Shown in pieces: positions 50,669 to 58,962 of a stretch of 64,000 nucleotides of DNA. Source of the DNA: an uncultured Bacteroidales bacterium (GTDB lineage: Bacteria; Bacteroidota; Bacteroidia; Bacteroidales; Paludibacteraceae); contig CAMUYI010000005.1 in NCBI GenBank assembly GCA_947164985.1, positions 62,001 to 126,000 of the forward strand, given 5' to 3'. The translations under genes were made by a program, and so were the position numbers. The stretch's first letter is position 1. Each line of letters opens with the position of its first letter. Below the pieces are notes generated by a model. It had not been told where the DNA came from. It saw only the letters and a list, made by a program, of their open reading frames with translations, and made no database searches.

Positions 50669-52606
50669 CGTAGTTTGATAGTATTAGTTCTGTTGGCAGC
50701 GACCCTTGTGGCCGCTGCCAAACAGCCCCGTACACAGACCGTGGTACGTACCTGGACCATGCCCGGGTACACGGCTGTGGCGGATACCATCCCCTTTACC
50801 GACACCGTCATGCTCAACTACCACGATGTCGATGTACAGCAACTATACTCACTCAGCAGCGCCATGAACGGCAACGTACTCGTATCCCCCATCGAGAGCC
50901 GTGTCGTCAACGACCGACTCAAGACCATCGAGGACCCCTTTGCATGGAGCCTCACACCCTATGTCGTCACGCCGCAGCAACAACGCTTCTTCAACTCCAC
51001 CACTCCCTTCTCGACCATCGCGTACAAGAAAGGGTTCGTCAATAAACACGAAGAGAACGATATCGACTTCCTCTTCACGGGAAACATCAACCGCAACCTC
51101 AACCTCGGTCTCGAGATGGACTATCTCAACTCCGTCGGCCACTATGCCAACACTGCCGGTAAACTGTTCCGCGGTTCCCTCTGGGGCAGCTACACCGGGG
51201 ACCATTATAGCATGCATGCCGCCTTCGGGTGGAGTTCACTCAATTCGTTCAACAACGGTGGTCTGGAAGACGTCAGCCTGCTCAGCGGTAGTCTCAACCC
51301 CGAAGATATACCCGTGCGACTCAACGCCATGATCGGTTATCGCTACCTCAGCGGTTTCCTTCATAACCAGTACGCCATCACCCAAGAACGGGAGTACCAC
51401 GACACCATCGAAGTGATCGAAGACGGACGACGCGTCAAACACGACACGATCAAGGTAAAGCATATCCCCCTCATGACTTTCAGTCATATCTTCGAGACCA
51501 ATAACTCCAACAGGCGGTACATCGAGAAAGACGCGAACCAGAATTTCTACGACACCACCTATTACAACTCCACCAACACCAGTGACTCAACGGATGTTCT
51601 CACCATCCGCAACACCCTTGCCGTCACCTTCTGCGAAGCATATAACACCAAGCTCCGCTTCGGTTTTACGGTCTTCGCTATGAACGAGTGCCAGCGCTTC
51701 CTCAACGACAGCGTGCCCTACGATCCGGATAGTATATACGACTACCGCTGGACCAATAACACCTTCGTTGGCGGAGCGATCCACAAGCATAGCGGCGCTA
51801 ACGTGCGCTATCATGTCGAAGGAAAAGTGTGCGTCCTGGGGTATAAGATCGGTGAGTTCGATGTAAACGGAAAACTCGCTACGCAGTTCAACGCCGGCGG
51901 ATACCCGCTTATCATTAACGCACGCGCCTACGCCAAGAGCGAGACGCCGAACTACTACCTACAGTCCTACCGATCCAACCATATCCGGTGGAATAATCAT
52001 TTCGGTTTCACCTATCGTTTCCTCGGTGGAGCGACCGTCGCCTATGCCTACCAATGGATTAAACCGCGGATCGACTTCAGTTTTGAGAACCAGACCAACC
52101 CCATCTACGTCTCCGCAACCGACTGGAAACCGCGGCAGTATAACGGTAACGTACAGATCATCACCGGCGATGTCGGACTCGACCTGACTACCCCCTGGAT
52201 CAACCTCGAGAACCGCGCCGTCATCCAACATAGCACCAACGACAGCGTGCTGCCTGTCCCCCTCGTCATCTTGCAACACCGGCTCTACTACCACGGTACG
52301 TGGTTCAAAGCCCTCGATGCACAGATAGGTGTGGACCTGCGCTATTTTACCCAATATCATGCACCGGTGCTCTGTCCGTCCACCGGCATGTTTGCTACCC
52401 AACAGGACACCAAGATAGGTAACTATCCCTGGATGAACGTGTACGCCAATTTCTACGTTCGGTCCATCCACTTGCGCTTCTTTGCGCAGTATCAACATTT
52501 CAACCACCTGTTTATGAAACAGAACATCGGTTATCTCACCATGCCGGACTACCCCACCAACCGCGATGTCTTCCGTGCCGGTGTCGCATGGCATTTCTAT
52601 AATTAA
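50657..52606 (+). CDS. putative porin (Porin_10-like outer membrane protein)
   Basis: 649 residues. Signal peptide about 1-21 (VLLAATLVAAA) and a long beta-barrel with many aromatic strands (LFTGNINRNLNLGLEMDYL, GKLFRGSLWGSYTGDHY, MIGYRYLSGFLHNQYAI). The closing strand FRAGVAWHFYN ends in an aromatic plus N. This matches the large Bacteroidota putative porin family. The start TTG (50657) is inside a tandem array; no better start exists. Presumably moves small solutes; substrate unknown. Codon use is C-richer than its upstream neighbours. Confidence 0.85.
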   Translation: MKFKRSLIVLVLLAATLVAAAKQPRTQTVVRTWTMPGYTAVADTIPFTDTVMLNYHDVDVQQLYSLSSAMNGNVLVSPIESRVVNDRLKTIEDPFAWSLTPYVVTPQQQRFFNSTTPFSTIAYKKGFVNKHEENDIDFLFTGNINRNLNLGLEMDYLNSVGHYANTAGKLFRGSLWGSYTGDHYSMHAAFGWSSLNSFNNGGLEDVSLLSGSLNPEDIPVRLNAMIGYRYLSGFLHNQYAITQEREYHDTIEVIEDGRRVKHDTIKVKHIPLMTFSHIFETNNSNRRYIEKDANQNFYDTTYYNSTNTSDSTDVLTIRNTLAVTFCEAYNTKLRFGFTVFAMNECQRFLNDSVPYDPDSIYDYRWTNNTFVGGAIHKHSGANVRYHVEGKVCVLGYKIGEFDVNGKLATQFNAGGYPLIINARAYAKSETPNYYLQSYRSNHIRWNNHFGFTYRFLGGATVAYAYQWIKPRIDFSFENQTNPIYVSATDWKPRQYNGNVQIITGDVGLDLTTPWINLENRAVIQHSTNDSVLPVPLVILQHRLYYHGTWFKALDAQIGVDLRYFTQYHAPVLCPSTGMFATQQDTKIGNYPWMNVYANFYVRSIHLRFFAQYQHFNHLFMKQNIGYLTMPDYPTNRDVFRAGVAWHFYN

Positions 52607-52640
52607 TCTGAAATTTGAAATTTGAAATCATAAATATTTA
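52604..52640 (+). repeat. 7-bp tandem array from the porin stop to the Clp start
   Basis: TAA then ATCTGAA ATTTGAA ATTTGAA ATCATAA ATATTTA, ending immediately at the next ATG (52641). The array fills the whole intergenic gap. Confidence 0.9.
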
Positions 52641-54911
52641 ATGATCATAACGCAAAACTTAAATAAGATACTCTTCTATGCGCATGATGAGGCGGAGCGC
52701 TTACGGAACAAGACCGTCGAACCCGAACACCTGCTGCTGGCGATCATCCGTCTCGGCGAAGGATCGGCCTACGATGCCCTCATGCAAGCCTTCTTCGATC
52801 CCGTCAAAGCGAAGAAAGAACTGGACGATGACCTGCGGGAGCAAGAACCCGGACTGGCGCAACCCGTCACACGTAGTGCACAAGTGGAGCGTATTATCCG
52901 TATAGCCGAAGGCATCAGCCGCGAGTACAACGCACAGGCCATCGGTTCGATCCACCTGCTTCTCGCCATCCTGCGCGAACAGATCAACCGCGCCGCTATC
53001 TACCTCGAGAATATATGGACCGTTACCTACCCTAAACTGGTCGAGATATACGGTCAACCGCATAACACGACTGAGAACCCGCAGGACAGTTCCGAGTCCA
53101 TGGGAGACGTCAACGATAGTTGGCAACCCCAACGCAATAACCGTAAGAACAGTGCCACAACCGCCATCGACAAGTACGGTCATGACCTCACCAAACAGGC
53201 CGAACAAGGTCTGCTCGACCCCGTCGTAGGACGCGAAGTGGAGATCGAACGCGTCATTCAGATTCTCAGTCGGCGCAAGAAGAACAACCCCATCCTCATC
53301 GGCGAACCCGGTGTCGGTAAGTCCGCCATCGTCGAAGGACTCGCACTCCGTATCGTCACCCAAGAGGCGGGTGCACTGCGTGGCAAACGGATCGTGACCC
53401 TTGACATAGCGGCCATGGTGGCAGGCACCACTTACCGCGGACAGTTCGAGGAACGTATGAAACAGGTCATCACCGAACTGCAGACCCATCCCGAGATTAT
53501 CCTTTTCATCGACGAGATACATACCCTCATCGGTGCCGGTAACGCTTCCGGTTCACTCGATGCGGCGAACATCATGAAACCCGCCCTGGCACGCGGCGAA
53601 GTGCAGTGCATCGGTGCTACCACTACCGCTGAATACGCCAAGTCCATCGAGAAAGACGGGGCACTCGAAAGACGCTTCCAAAAAGTACCAGTTCGTCCTA
53701 CCACCGCCGATGAGACCATCGATATCCTCTCGCGCCTGAGCGAACACTACGCATCGTACCACCATGTCGTCTATACCGACGATATCATCCGTACCTGCGT
53801 CAACCTCAGTGAACGCTACCTCACCGACCGCGCCTTCCCCGACAAAGCGATTGACGTCATGGACGAAGTAGGCGCGCGTTCCCATGCACGCCAGACCGCT
53901 ATCGGCGAACCGGGCGAGGCGCCCTATGTCATCACCGCCGACGATGTGGCGAACGTCGTCAGTATGATGTCCGGCGTACCCGTACAACGCGTCGCTACCG
54001 CCGAGAACGAACGACTCCGCTCCATGGCCGATACGCTCAAGAAAAAAGTGATCGGACAAGACCAGGCCGTCGAGACCGTTGTACGCGCTATCCAACGCAG
54101 CCGACTCGGACTACGTGACCCCAAACGCCCCATCGGCACCTTCTTCTTCCTCGGACAGACCGGCGTCGGGAAGACCTATCTCGCGCAGTGCCTCGCCGAA
54201 GAACTGTTCGGTTCCAAAGAGGCACTCATCCGCTTCGATATGTCCGAATATATGGAGAAACATACCGTCAGCCTCCTCGTCGGCGCACCTCCGGGATACG
54301 TCGCACACGAAGATGGCGGTAAACTGACCGAAGCCGTTCGACGCAAACCCTATTCCATCGTTCTCTTCGATGAGATAGAGAAAGCGCATCCCGATATCTT
54401 CAACGTCCTGCTGCAGGTACTGGACGAAGGACGACTCACTGACCGTCAGGGACATAACGTCGATTTTCGCAACACCATCATCGTCCTTACCTCCAACGTA
54501 GGCACACGCCAACTGCAGGAGTTCGGAGCCGGCATCGGTTTCGGAGCACAGGAACTGGACGCCAAACGGGCTCACGACACCCTCCTCAAGGCACTTCAGA
54601 AACAATTCCCGCCGGAGTTCGTCAACCGTATCGATAATGTCGTTACCTTCGATGCCCTCAACCGCGACTCCATCACCCGGATCGTTCGCTACGAGGTCTG
54701 TCTGCTGCAGCAACGACTCAAAGCGCAAGGACATCAACTAACCGTCTCCGCACAGGCTATCGAACAGCTTGTCGATAAGAGTATGGATACCAAAAACGGC
54801 GCACGACCCGTCAAAAGAGCCGTCCAGACTTACCTTGAGGACCCGCTCACCGACATCCTCCTGCGCCGACCCGATCAGAAAAAAATAACAATTAAATCAA
54901 TAAACATATGA
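52641..54911 (+). CDS. ATP-dependent Clp protease ATP-binding subunit (ClpA/ClpC class)
   Basis: 756 residues, a two-ring AAA+ unfoldase. Clp N-domain (about 1-150), first AAA+ module with Walker [10 protein letters not shown] and Walker [15 protein letters not shown], second AAA+ module with [10 protein letters not shown] and [14 protein letters not shown]. It lacks the long ClpB middle coiled coil. The GIGFGAQ segment in the second module fits an IGF-type ClpP-docking loop, so it most likely feeds ClpP rather than acting as a disaggregase. It overlaps the thioredoxin gene by 4 nt. Confidence 0.93.
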   Translation: MIITQNLNKILFYAHDEAERLRNKTVEPEHLLLAIIRLGEGSAYDALMQAFFDPVKAKKELDDDLREQEPGLAQPVTRSAQVERIIRIAEGISREYNAQAIGSIHLLLAILREQINRAAIYLENIWTVTYPKLVEIYGQPHNTTENPQDSSESMGDVNDSWQPQRNNRKNSATTAIDKYGHDLTKQAEQGLLDPVVGREVEIERVIQILSRRKKNNPILIGEPGVGKSAIVEGLALRIVTQEAGALRGKRIVTLDIAAMVAGTTYRGQFEERMKQVITELQTHPEIILFIDEIHTLIGAGNASGSLDAANIMKPALARGEVQCIGATTTAEYAKSIEKDGALERRFQKVPVRPTTADETIDILSRLSEHYASYHHVVYTDDIIRTCVNLSERYLTDRAFPDKAIDVMDEVGARSHARQTAIGEPGEAPYVITADDVANVVSMMSGVPVQRVATAENERLRSMADTLKKKVIGQDQAVETVVRAIQRSRLGLRDPKRPIGTFFFLGQTGVGKTYLAQCLAEELFGSKEALIRFDMSEYMEKHTVSLLVGAPPGYVAHEDGGKLTEAVRRKPYSIVLFDEIEKAHPDIFNVLLQVLDEGRLTDRQGHNVDFRNTIIVLTSNVGTRQLQEFGAGIGFGAQELDAKRAHDTLLKALQKQFPPEFVNRIDNVVTFDALNRDSITRIVRYEVCLLQQRLKAQGHQLTVSAQAIEQLVDKSMDTKNGARPVKRAVQTYLEDPLTDILLRRPDQKKITIKSINI

Positions 54912-55222
54912 CAGTAGAAATTACAGATGCGAACATCAAAGACATGATCGCTTCAGGCAAACCTTTAGTAGTAGATTTTTGGGCAGCATGGTGCGGACCC
55001 TGCAAGATGATGCTCCCCATCCTCGAAGAACTCTCTAACGACTACGACGGACGTGTCATCGTCGGCAAACTGAATGTCGATGAGAACCCCGAGACATGCG
55101 AGCAGTACGGTATCATGAATATCCCTACCATGCTCTTCTTCCAGAACGGCGAACTCGTTAATCGCCACGTTGGAGCATGCCGCAAACAGGACCTTGCACA
55201 ACTTTTTGACGCTATTTTGTAA
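54908..55222 (+). CDS. trxA: thioredoxin
   Basis: 104 residues, a classical thioredoxin fold with the active site FWAAWCGPCKMMLP and the cis-proline segment MNIPTMLFFQNG. It reduces protein disulfides in the cytoplasm using thioredoxin reductase. No signal peptide. ATGA overlap with the Clp gene suggests coupled translation, a combination that could tie redox and proteolytic stress responses. Confidence 0.97.
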   Translation: MTVEITDANIKDMIASGKPLVVDFWAAWCGPCKMMLPILEELSNDYDGRVIVGKLNVDENPETCEQYGIMNIPTMLFFQNGELVNRHVGACRKQDLAQLFDAIL

Positions 55223-55262
55223 AAAAAATGCGCAAAAATTTGCGTATGTCAAAAAAAAGCAG

Positions 55263-55270
55263 TACCTTTG
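55263..55270 (+). promoter_or_regulatory. promoter -7 element for tRNA-Arg
   Basis: TACCTTTG-CGCCC preceded by TTTGCGTATGTC, an eight-A run and GCAG. Very close to the tmRNA promoter. Confidence 0.75.
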
Positions 55271-55318
55271 CGCCCTATTTTGCCTAACTAGGCACGGTTT
55301 TTGTGTGCCTATAGGCAC

Positions 55319-55392
55319 GGTCCGGTAGCTCAGCTGGATAGAGCAACAGCCTTCTAAGCTGTGGGTCTCGGGTTCGAATCCCGACCGGATCA
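55319..55392 (+). tRNA. tRNA-Arg (anticodon TCT)
   Basis: A 74-nt cloverleaf: acceptor GGTCCGG/CCGGATC, D-arm GCTCAGCTGGATAGAGC, anticodon stem-loop ACAGC-CTTCTAA-GCTGT, T-arm TCGGG-TTCGAAT-CCCGA. Anticodon TCT, reading AGA/AGG. CCA not encoded. Confidence 0.95.
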
Positions 55393-55464
55393 CTTCGCGC
55401 GAGCTAAGGCTCAATACGATGAACAAATAATTGTTCATATGAATTTTCGCCTTGCTCTCGCTCT

Positions 55465-55488
55465 CCCCACAAATTAAAATTTGTGGGG
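55465..55488. terminator. perfect 24-bp palindrome after tRNA-Arg, possible terminator
   Basis: CCCCACAAATT-AA-AATTTGTGGGG. No T-run follows, so it may be a processing or pausing hairpin, or an operator ahead of rpoD, rather than a classical terminator. A smaller palindrome GAACAAATAATTGTTC lies at 55421-55436. Confidence 0.45.
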
Positions 55489-55522
55489 ACCCCAATATAA
55501 AAAAATATAGTTATTACTATAC

Positions 55523-56383
55523 ATGCGTCAATTAAAAATTACAAAATCAATCACCAACCGTGAGTCAGCCAGTCTCGACAAGTATCTCCAGGAGATCGGT
55601 CGAGAGGATCTGATCTCCGTGGACCGCGAGGTAGAGCTGGCAGGTCGTATCCGTAATGGAGACCGCGCTGCCCTGGAAGAACTGGTCAGAAGTAACCTCC
55701 GCTTCGTCGTTTCTGTGGCCAAGCAGTACCAGAACCAAGGTCTTAGCCTTCCTGATTTGATCAATGAAGGTAACCTCGGCCTGATCAAAGCCGCAGAGAA
55801 ATTCGACGAGACACGTGGCTTCAAGTTCATCTCCTACGCAGTATGGTGGATCCGCCAGTCCATCCTACAGGCATTAGCCGAACAGAGTCGTATCGTTCGT
55901 CTGCCCCTTAACCAGGTAGGCTCGATGAACAAGATCAACAAGGCCCTGCAACGCTTCGAACAAGAGCACGAAAGACGCCCGAGCGCCGAAGAGCTCGCCG
56001 AAGCACTCGACATGCCGGTGGATAAGATTGCTGAGACGCTTAAGATGTCGGGACGACACGTCAGTGTCGATGCACCCTTTGTGGAAGGAGAGGACAACAG
56101 TCTGATCGACGTGATGGTCAACGAGGATTCGCCAAATGCGGACCGTGGCCTTATTAATGAGTCGCTCTCCACCGAGATAAGCCGTGCACTCGCCACCCTT
56201 ACCCCACGTGAAGCAGACATCCTGCGTAAGTTCTTTGGAATCGGTACACCCGAGAAATCGCTCGAAGAGATTGGAGATGAACTTCATCTCACCCGCGAAC
56301 GTGTGCGCCAGATCAAAGAGAAAGCAATCCACAAACTCGAATCCGGTCAACGAAGTCGTATCCTGATGACTTACCTTGGGTAA
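55523..56383 (+). CDS. rpoD: primary RNA polymerase sigma factor (Bacteroidota RpoD/SigA)
   Basis: 286 residues. This is the short Bacteroidota housekeeping sigma factor, without region 1.1. Region 1.2/2.1 begins [18 protein letters not shown]. Region 2 has [40 protein letters not shown] and the -7 recognition part [17 protein letters not shown]. Region 3 and region 4 ([35 protein letters not shown]) follow. It recognises the TTTG/TAnnTTTG promoters seen throughout the window. A terminator follows. Confidence 0.97.
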   Translation: MRQLKITKSITNRESASLDKYLQEIGREDLISVDREVELAGRIRNGDRAALEELVRSNLRFVVSVAKQYQNQGLSLPDLINEGNLGLIKAAEKFDETRGFKFISYAVWWIRQSILQALAEQSRIVRLPLNQVGSMNKINKALQRFEQEHERRPSAEELAEALDMPVDKIAETLKMSGRHVSVDAPFVEGEDNSLIDVMVNEDSPNADRGLINESLSTEISRALATLTPREADILRKFFGIGTPEKSLEEIGDELHLTRERVRQIKEKAIHKLESGQRSRILMTYLG

Positions 56384-56387
56384 AACC

Positions 56388-56415
56388 AACGCCTCCCGAC
56401 AAGGAGGCGTTTTTC
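56388..56415 (+). terminator. intrinsic terminator of rpoD
   Basis: AACGCCTCC-CGACAA-GGAGGCGTT followed by TTT, 5 nt after the rpoD stop. Confidence 0.88.
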
Positions 56416-56419
56416 GTAT

Positions 56420-56605
56420 CTAATCAAATAGCGTCGGTTCGTCGCGTTCCATCTGCTTCAGGATCGTACGCATCAGCGTTTCACGAATTAACCGACTTCG
56501 GTTACCCACATTATACTGCGCGCAGTAACGATCCAACGCACGCATCTCACTCTCATTCAACATGATCGAGACCTTGAACTCACGGGGTGCCTTCTGAGAT
56601 GCCAT
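56420..56605 (-). CDS. small ribbon-helix-helix-like protein
   Basis: 61 residues. The pattern FKVSIMLNESEMRALDRYC then VGNRSRLIRETLMRTILKQM fits a ribbon-helix-helix DNA-binding fold: one beta strand, then two helices with the NRSRLIRE turn. Probably a DNA-binding regulator or partitioning-type accessory. It is 5 nt downstream of the outer membrane protein gene on the same strand, suggesting co-expression. Its target is unknown. Confidence 0.7.
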   Translation of the reverse strand: MASQKAPREFKVSIMLNESEMRALDRYCAQYNVGNRSRLIRETLMRTILKQMERDEPTLFD

Positions 56606-56610
56606 ATCCT

Positions 56611-57402
56611 TTAGAAATAAAAAGCCAATTTAATACCGGTCGTCACCAGACTACGACCCGCCGTATGGGTAAACTTCAACTCATTGATTTCCGTCGTCAC
56701 CGGCATCATCGCCTGCTGGAACTGCGCAAAAGCCACAACACTGATCGCACTCTTCGGGGTCATCTGACAACGATATCCAAAGTCTGCACCGGCATATAAT
56801 CCACCTAAGTACTCCTTCGACAGCGCGATACCATACCCCACACTCACGCCAAAGACCGGCGCATGCTTCTGCTCCGTGAACGGCATACGTACCGCTACCT
56901 GGATCGGCAGGAAATTATACTTATCCGCACCGATAAACAGTCCGTGATAACCCACTCCGCCGCCGACAAACACATGTCGGCCACCGATATGATGCGAACC
57001 CACCAACAGGTCTGCACTCGCACCGCCGCCTACTGCCTCTCCCGGTTGAATAGCCGCACCACCGGCTATCTCCACTAAGATTGATGCCTTCTTCGGCGTT
57101 GTGATATCCGGCAATTTCTCCGCTTCTAGTTGTTGCAGACGCTCTAACTCTTTCGCCTGCCGCTCCGCCTCAGCTTTCTCCTTCGCCTCAATCTCCGCCA
57201 TCTGCGCATCCGTTAACACCTGCGCCACATCCGTCCGCGGGTACTGAAAACGCGCACCCTCGTCCGTACGAACAACCACCACCTCTTCGTTCTCAAAGAG
57301 GATCGTGCCCTTCACGCGTGCGCCCGTACGTAGTACTATGGTTTCCGCGTGCGCGCATGCGAGAACCATCAAAAAGCATATGGATAAGGCTATCTTTCTC
57401 AT
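56611..57402 (-). CDS. exported protein with predicted C-terminal beta-barrel
   Basis: 263 residues from ATG 57402. Signal peptide about 1-19 (ACAHA). Residues 20-62 form a small beta domain (ETIVLRTGARVKGTILFENEEVVVVRTDE, in parts) like an SH3-type/LSm-like fold. A charged helix (about 70-105, Glu/Lys/Ala) links to a beta-rich C-terminal part (about 120-263) with Gly/aromatic strands ending GIKLAFYF, as in outer membrane barrels. The longer ORF start at 57441 lies upstream of the promoter element and is rejected. Function unknown. Confidence 0.72.
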   Translation of the reverse strand: MRKIALSICFLMVLACAHAETIVLRTGARVKGTILFENEEVVVVRTDEGARFQYPRTDVAQVLTDAQMAEIEAKEKAEAERQAKELERLQQLEAEKLPDITTPKKASILVEIAGGAAIQPGEAVGGGASADLLVGSHHIGGRHVFVGGGVGYHGLFIGADKYNFLPIQVAVRMPFTEQKHAPVFGVSVGYGIALSKEYLGGLYAGADFGYRCQMTPKSAISVVAFAQFQQAMMPVTTEINELKFTHTAGRSLVTTGIKLAFYF

Positions 57403-57410
57403 ATCGGCTG

Positions 57411-57418
57411 CAAAGTTA
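57411..57418 (-). promoter_or_regulatory. promoter -7 element very close to a start codon
   Basis: Minus strand TAACTTTG-CAGCCGAT-ATG, with TTTGCATATATGCAAA upstream. Only 8 nt separate the element from the ATG at 57402, so the mRNA would be leaderless or nearly so. Confidence 0.6.
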
Positions 57419-57456
57419 CAAAATAATTTGCATATATGCAAAATTTTGTATGATTT

Positions 57457-58794
57457 TTATGCATTTTCCACCAACTCAAAGTCAATTTGACTCTTATTCA
57501 GGTCCACACGCACCACCAACACCTTCACTTCATCGCCCAAGATATAGTCCTCCGGATGCTCGATCGTCATCATATGCACCAAGCCCTCACAGCGACTCTC
57601 GTCCAACTGCACGAAGAACCCGAAGTCCATGATCGACGTGATATGACCCGTCAGCACCTCACCCTCATGCTCTTTCATCCACATCGCCTGGAATTGCTTG
57701 ATCGAGTCCCGTTCCGCCTGCGCCGCTTCTTGTTCGCATGCCGAACAATGTTCACATTTCTCTTCCAACTCCTCCCGCGTCAGCGAACAGGGCTTGCCGG
57801 TAAGGATGTATTTCTCCACCAACCGATGCACCATCAAGTCCGGATAGCGTCGTATCGGGGACGTGAAATGCGTGTAATGACTGAACGCCAGACCATAGTG
57901 ACCGATGTTATAGGTCGAGTACACCGCCTTTGCCTGCGCCCGGATTGTCAACATATCCATCGTCCTATTCAAGGCCTCTTCCGAAATCGTCCGGTGTCTT
58001 CTTTTCGCTGTCTGAATGGCCTCGCGCTTAAACTTCTTCACCGCTTCCAATTTCTCGCTGTCCGGCAGGTCATGCACACGATAGACGAACGGCCGTCCGC
58101 TTCCTACCGCCTTCGCCACCGTCCGGTTCGCCAGTAACATGAACTCCTCGATCAGATGATGCGTCTCACTCGGTGACTCGAAGTATATCTCCGTCGGGAA
58201 TCCGTTCTTGTCCAACTTAAACCGCACTTCCTCCTGCTCAATCGTCAGCGCCCCATTCGCAATCCGTTCCGCCCGCATCTTCGCCGCCATCTCGTTCAGT
58301 GTCGTTAAGGCGCTCGACATCTCGTCATCTCGAGATCTCGAAGTCTCGAGTATCTCCTGCGCCTCTTCGTAGTTCAGCCGCCTGTCGGACCGAATGACGG
58401 TGCGGCAGATCTTGTATTTCAGCACCTTAGCCTCCTCGTCCATCGTGAACACCACCGACATACAGAGCTTCTCCTCTCCCGGCCGCAAGGAACACTTGTC
58501 GTTGCATAGCTCCTCCGGCAACATCGGCAGCACGCGATCCACCAGATACACACTCGTGCCCCGTTGATACGCCTCGTCGTCCACCTTCGTTCCCGGCTTC
58601 ACATAAAACGACACATCCGCGATATGCACACCGATCTGATATTCCTGTAACCCTTCACCCGTAACCGGTAACCTCTCAAACGAAATTGCATCGTCAAAAT
58701 CCTTCGCATCCGCCGGATCGATCGTAAAAGTGAACACATCCCGCATGTCGCGTCTGCGAACTATCTCGTTCTGTATGTCGTTTCCGAAAATCAT
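57457..58794 (-). CDS. RNase R/RNase II family exoribonuclease, catalytic and S1 domains only
   Basis: About 445 residues from ATG 58794 (a GTG at 58815 would add seven). The RNB domain starts at once: RRRDMRDVFTFTIDPADAKDFDDAIS holds the active-site aspartates, followed by GVHIADVSFYV, DRVLPMLPEELCNDKCSL and HFTSPIRRYPDLMVHRLVEKY. The C-terminus is an S1 RNA-binding domain (GHITSIMDFGFFVQLDE). RNase R normally has about 700 residues with two N-terminal cold-shock domains; these are absent, and a promoter at 58835-58842 shows the gene is complete as it stands. An 8-bp array encodes SRSRDDEMSS. Confidence 0.88.
   Translation of the reverse strand: MIFGNDIQNEIVRRRDMRDVFTFTIDPADAKDFDDAISFERLPVTGEGLQEYQIGVHIADVSFYVKPGTKVDDEAYQRGTSVYLVDRVLPMLPEELCNDKCSLRPGEEKLCMSVVFTMDEEAKVLKYKICRTVIRSDRRLNYEEAQEILETSRSRDDEMSSALTTLNEMAAKMRAERIANGALTIEQEEVRFKLDKNGFPTEIYFESPSETHHLIEEFMLLANRTVAKAVGSGRPFVYRVHDLPDSEKLEAVKKFKREAIQTAKRRHRTISEEALNRTMDMLTIRAQAKAVYSTYNIGHYGLAFSHYTHFTSPIRRYPDLMVHRLVEKYILTGKPCSLTREELEEKCEHCSACEQEAAQAERDSIKQFQAMWMKEHEGEVLTGHITSIMDFGFFVQLDESRCEGLVHMMTIEHPEDYILGDEVKVLVVRVDLNKSQIDFELVENA
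58327..58350 (-). repeat. 8-bp ATCTCGAG tandem array inside the RNase R gene
   Basis: ATCTCGAG ATCTCGAA GTCTCGAG, same core as in maf and the glgP leader. Confidence 0.85.
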
Positions 58795-58834
58795 AGATTG
58801 TAAATCGTAGTACACAAAATCATAAAATCGGTTG

Positions 58835-58842
58835 CAAAATTA
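58835..58842 (-). promoter_or_regulatory. promoter -7 element for the RNase R gene
   Basis: Minus strand TAATTTTG-CAACC. The CTTGCACATATC block at 58852-58863 serves as upstream element for this promoter in one direction and for glgP in the other, so the two divergent promoters overlap. Confidence 0.6.
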
Positions 58843-58874
58843 CAAAAATTCTTGCACATATCAAAATTTTTCCG

Positions 58875-58882
58875 TAACTTTG
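58875..58882 (+). promoter_or_regulatory. promoter -7 element for glgP
   Basis: TAACTTTG-CACGC preceded by CTTGCACATATCAAAA at the -33 distance. The leader of about 75 nt contains an 8-bp tandem array. Confidence 0.7.
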
Positions 58883-58903
58883 CACGCTTTTTTGCGTGTA
58901 AAG

Positions 58904-58927
58904 CCTCGAGACCTCGAGATCTCGAGA
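58904..58927 (+). repeat. 8-bp CCTCGAGA tandem array in the glgP leader
   Basis: CCTCGAGA CCTCGAGA TCTCGAGA; the palindromic units could fold into a hairpin in the glgP 5' untranslated region. Confidence 0.85.
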
Positions 58928-58962
58928 TATCAAATGACGAAAAAATAAAACTCTATACTATT

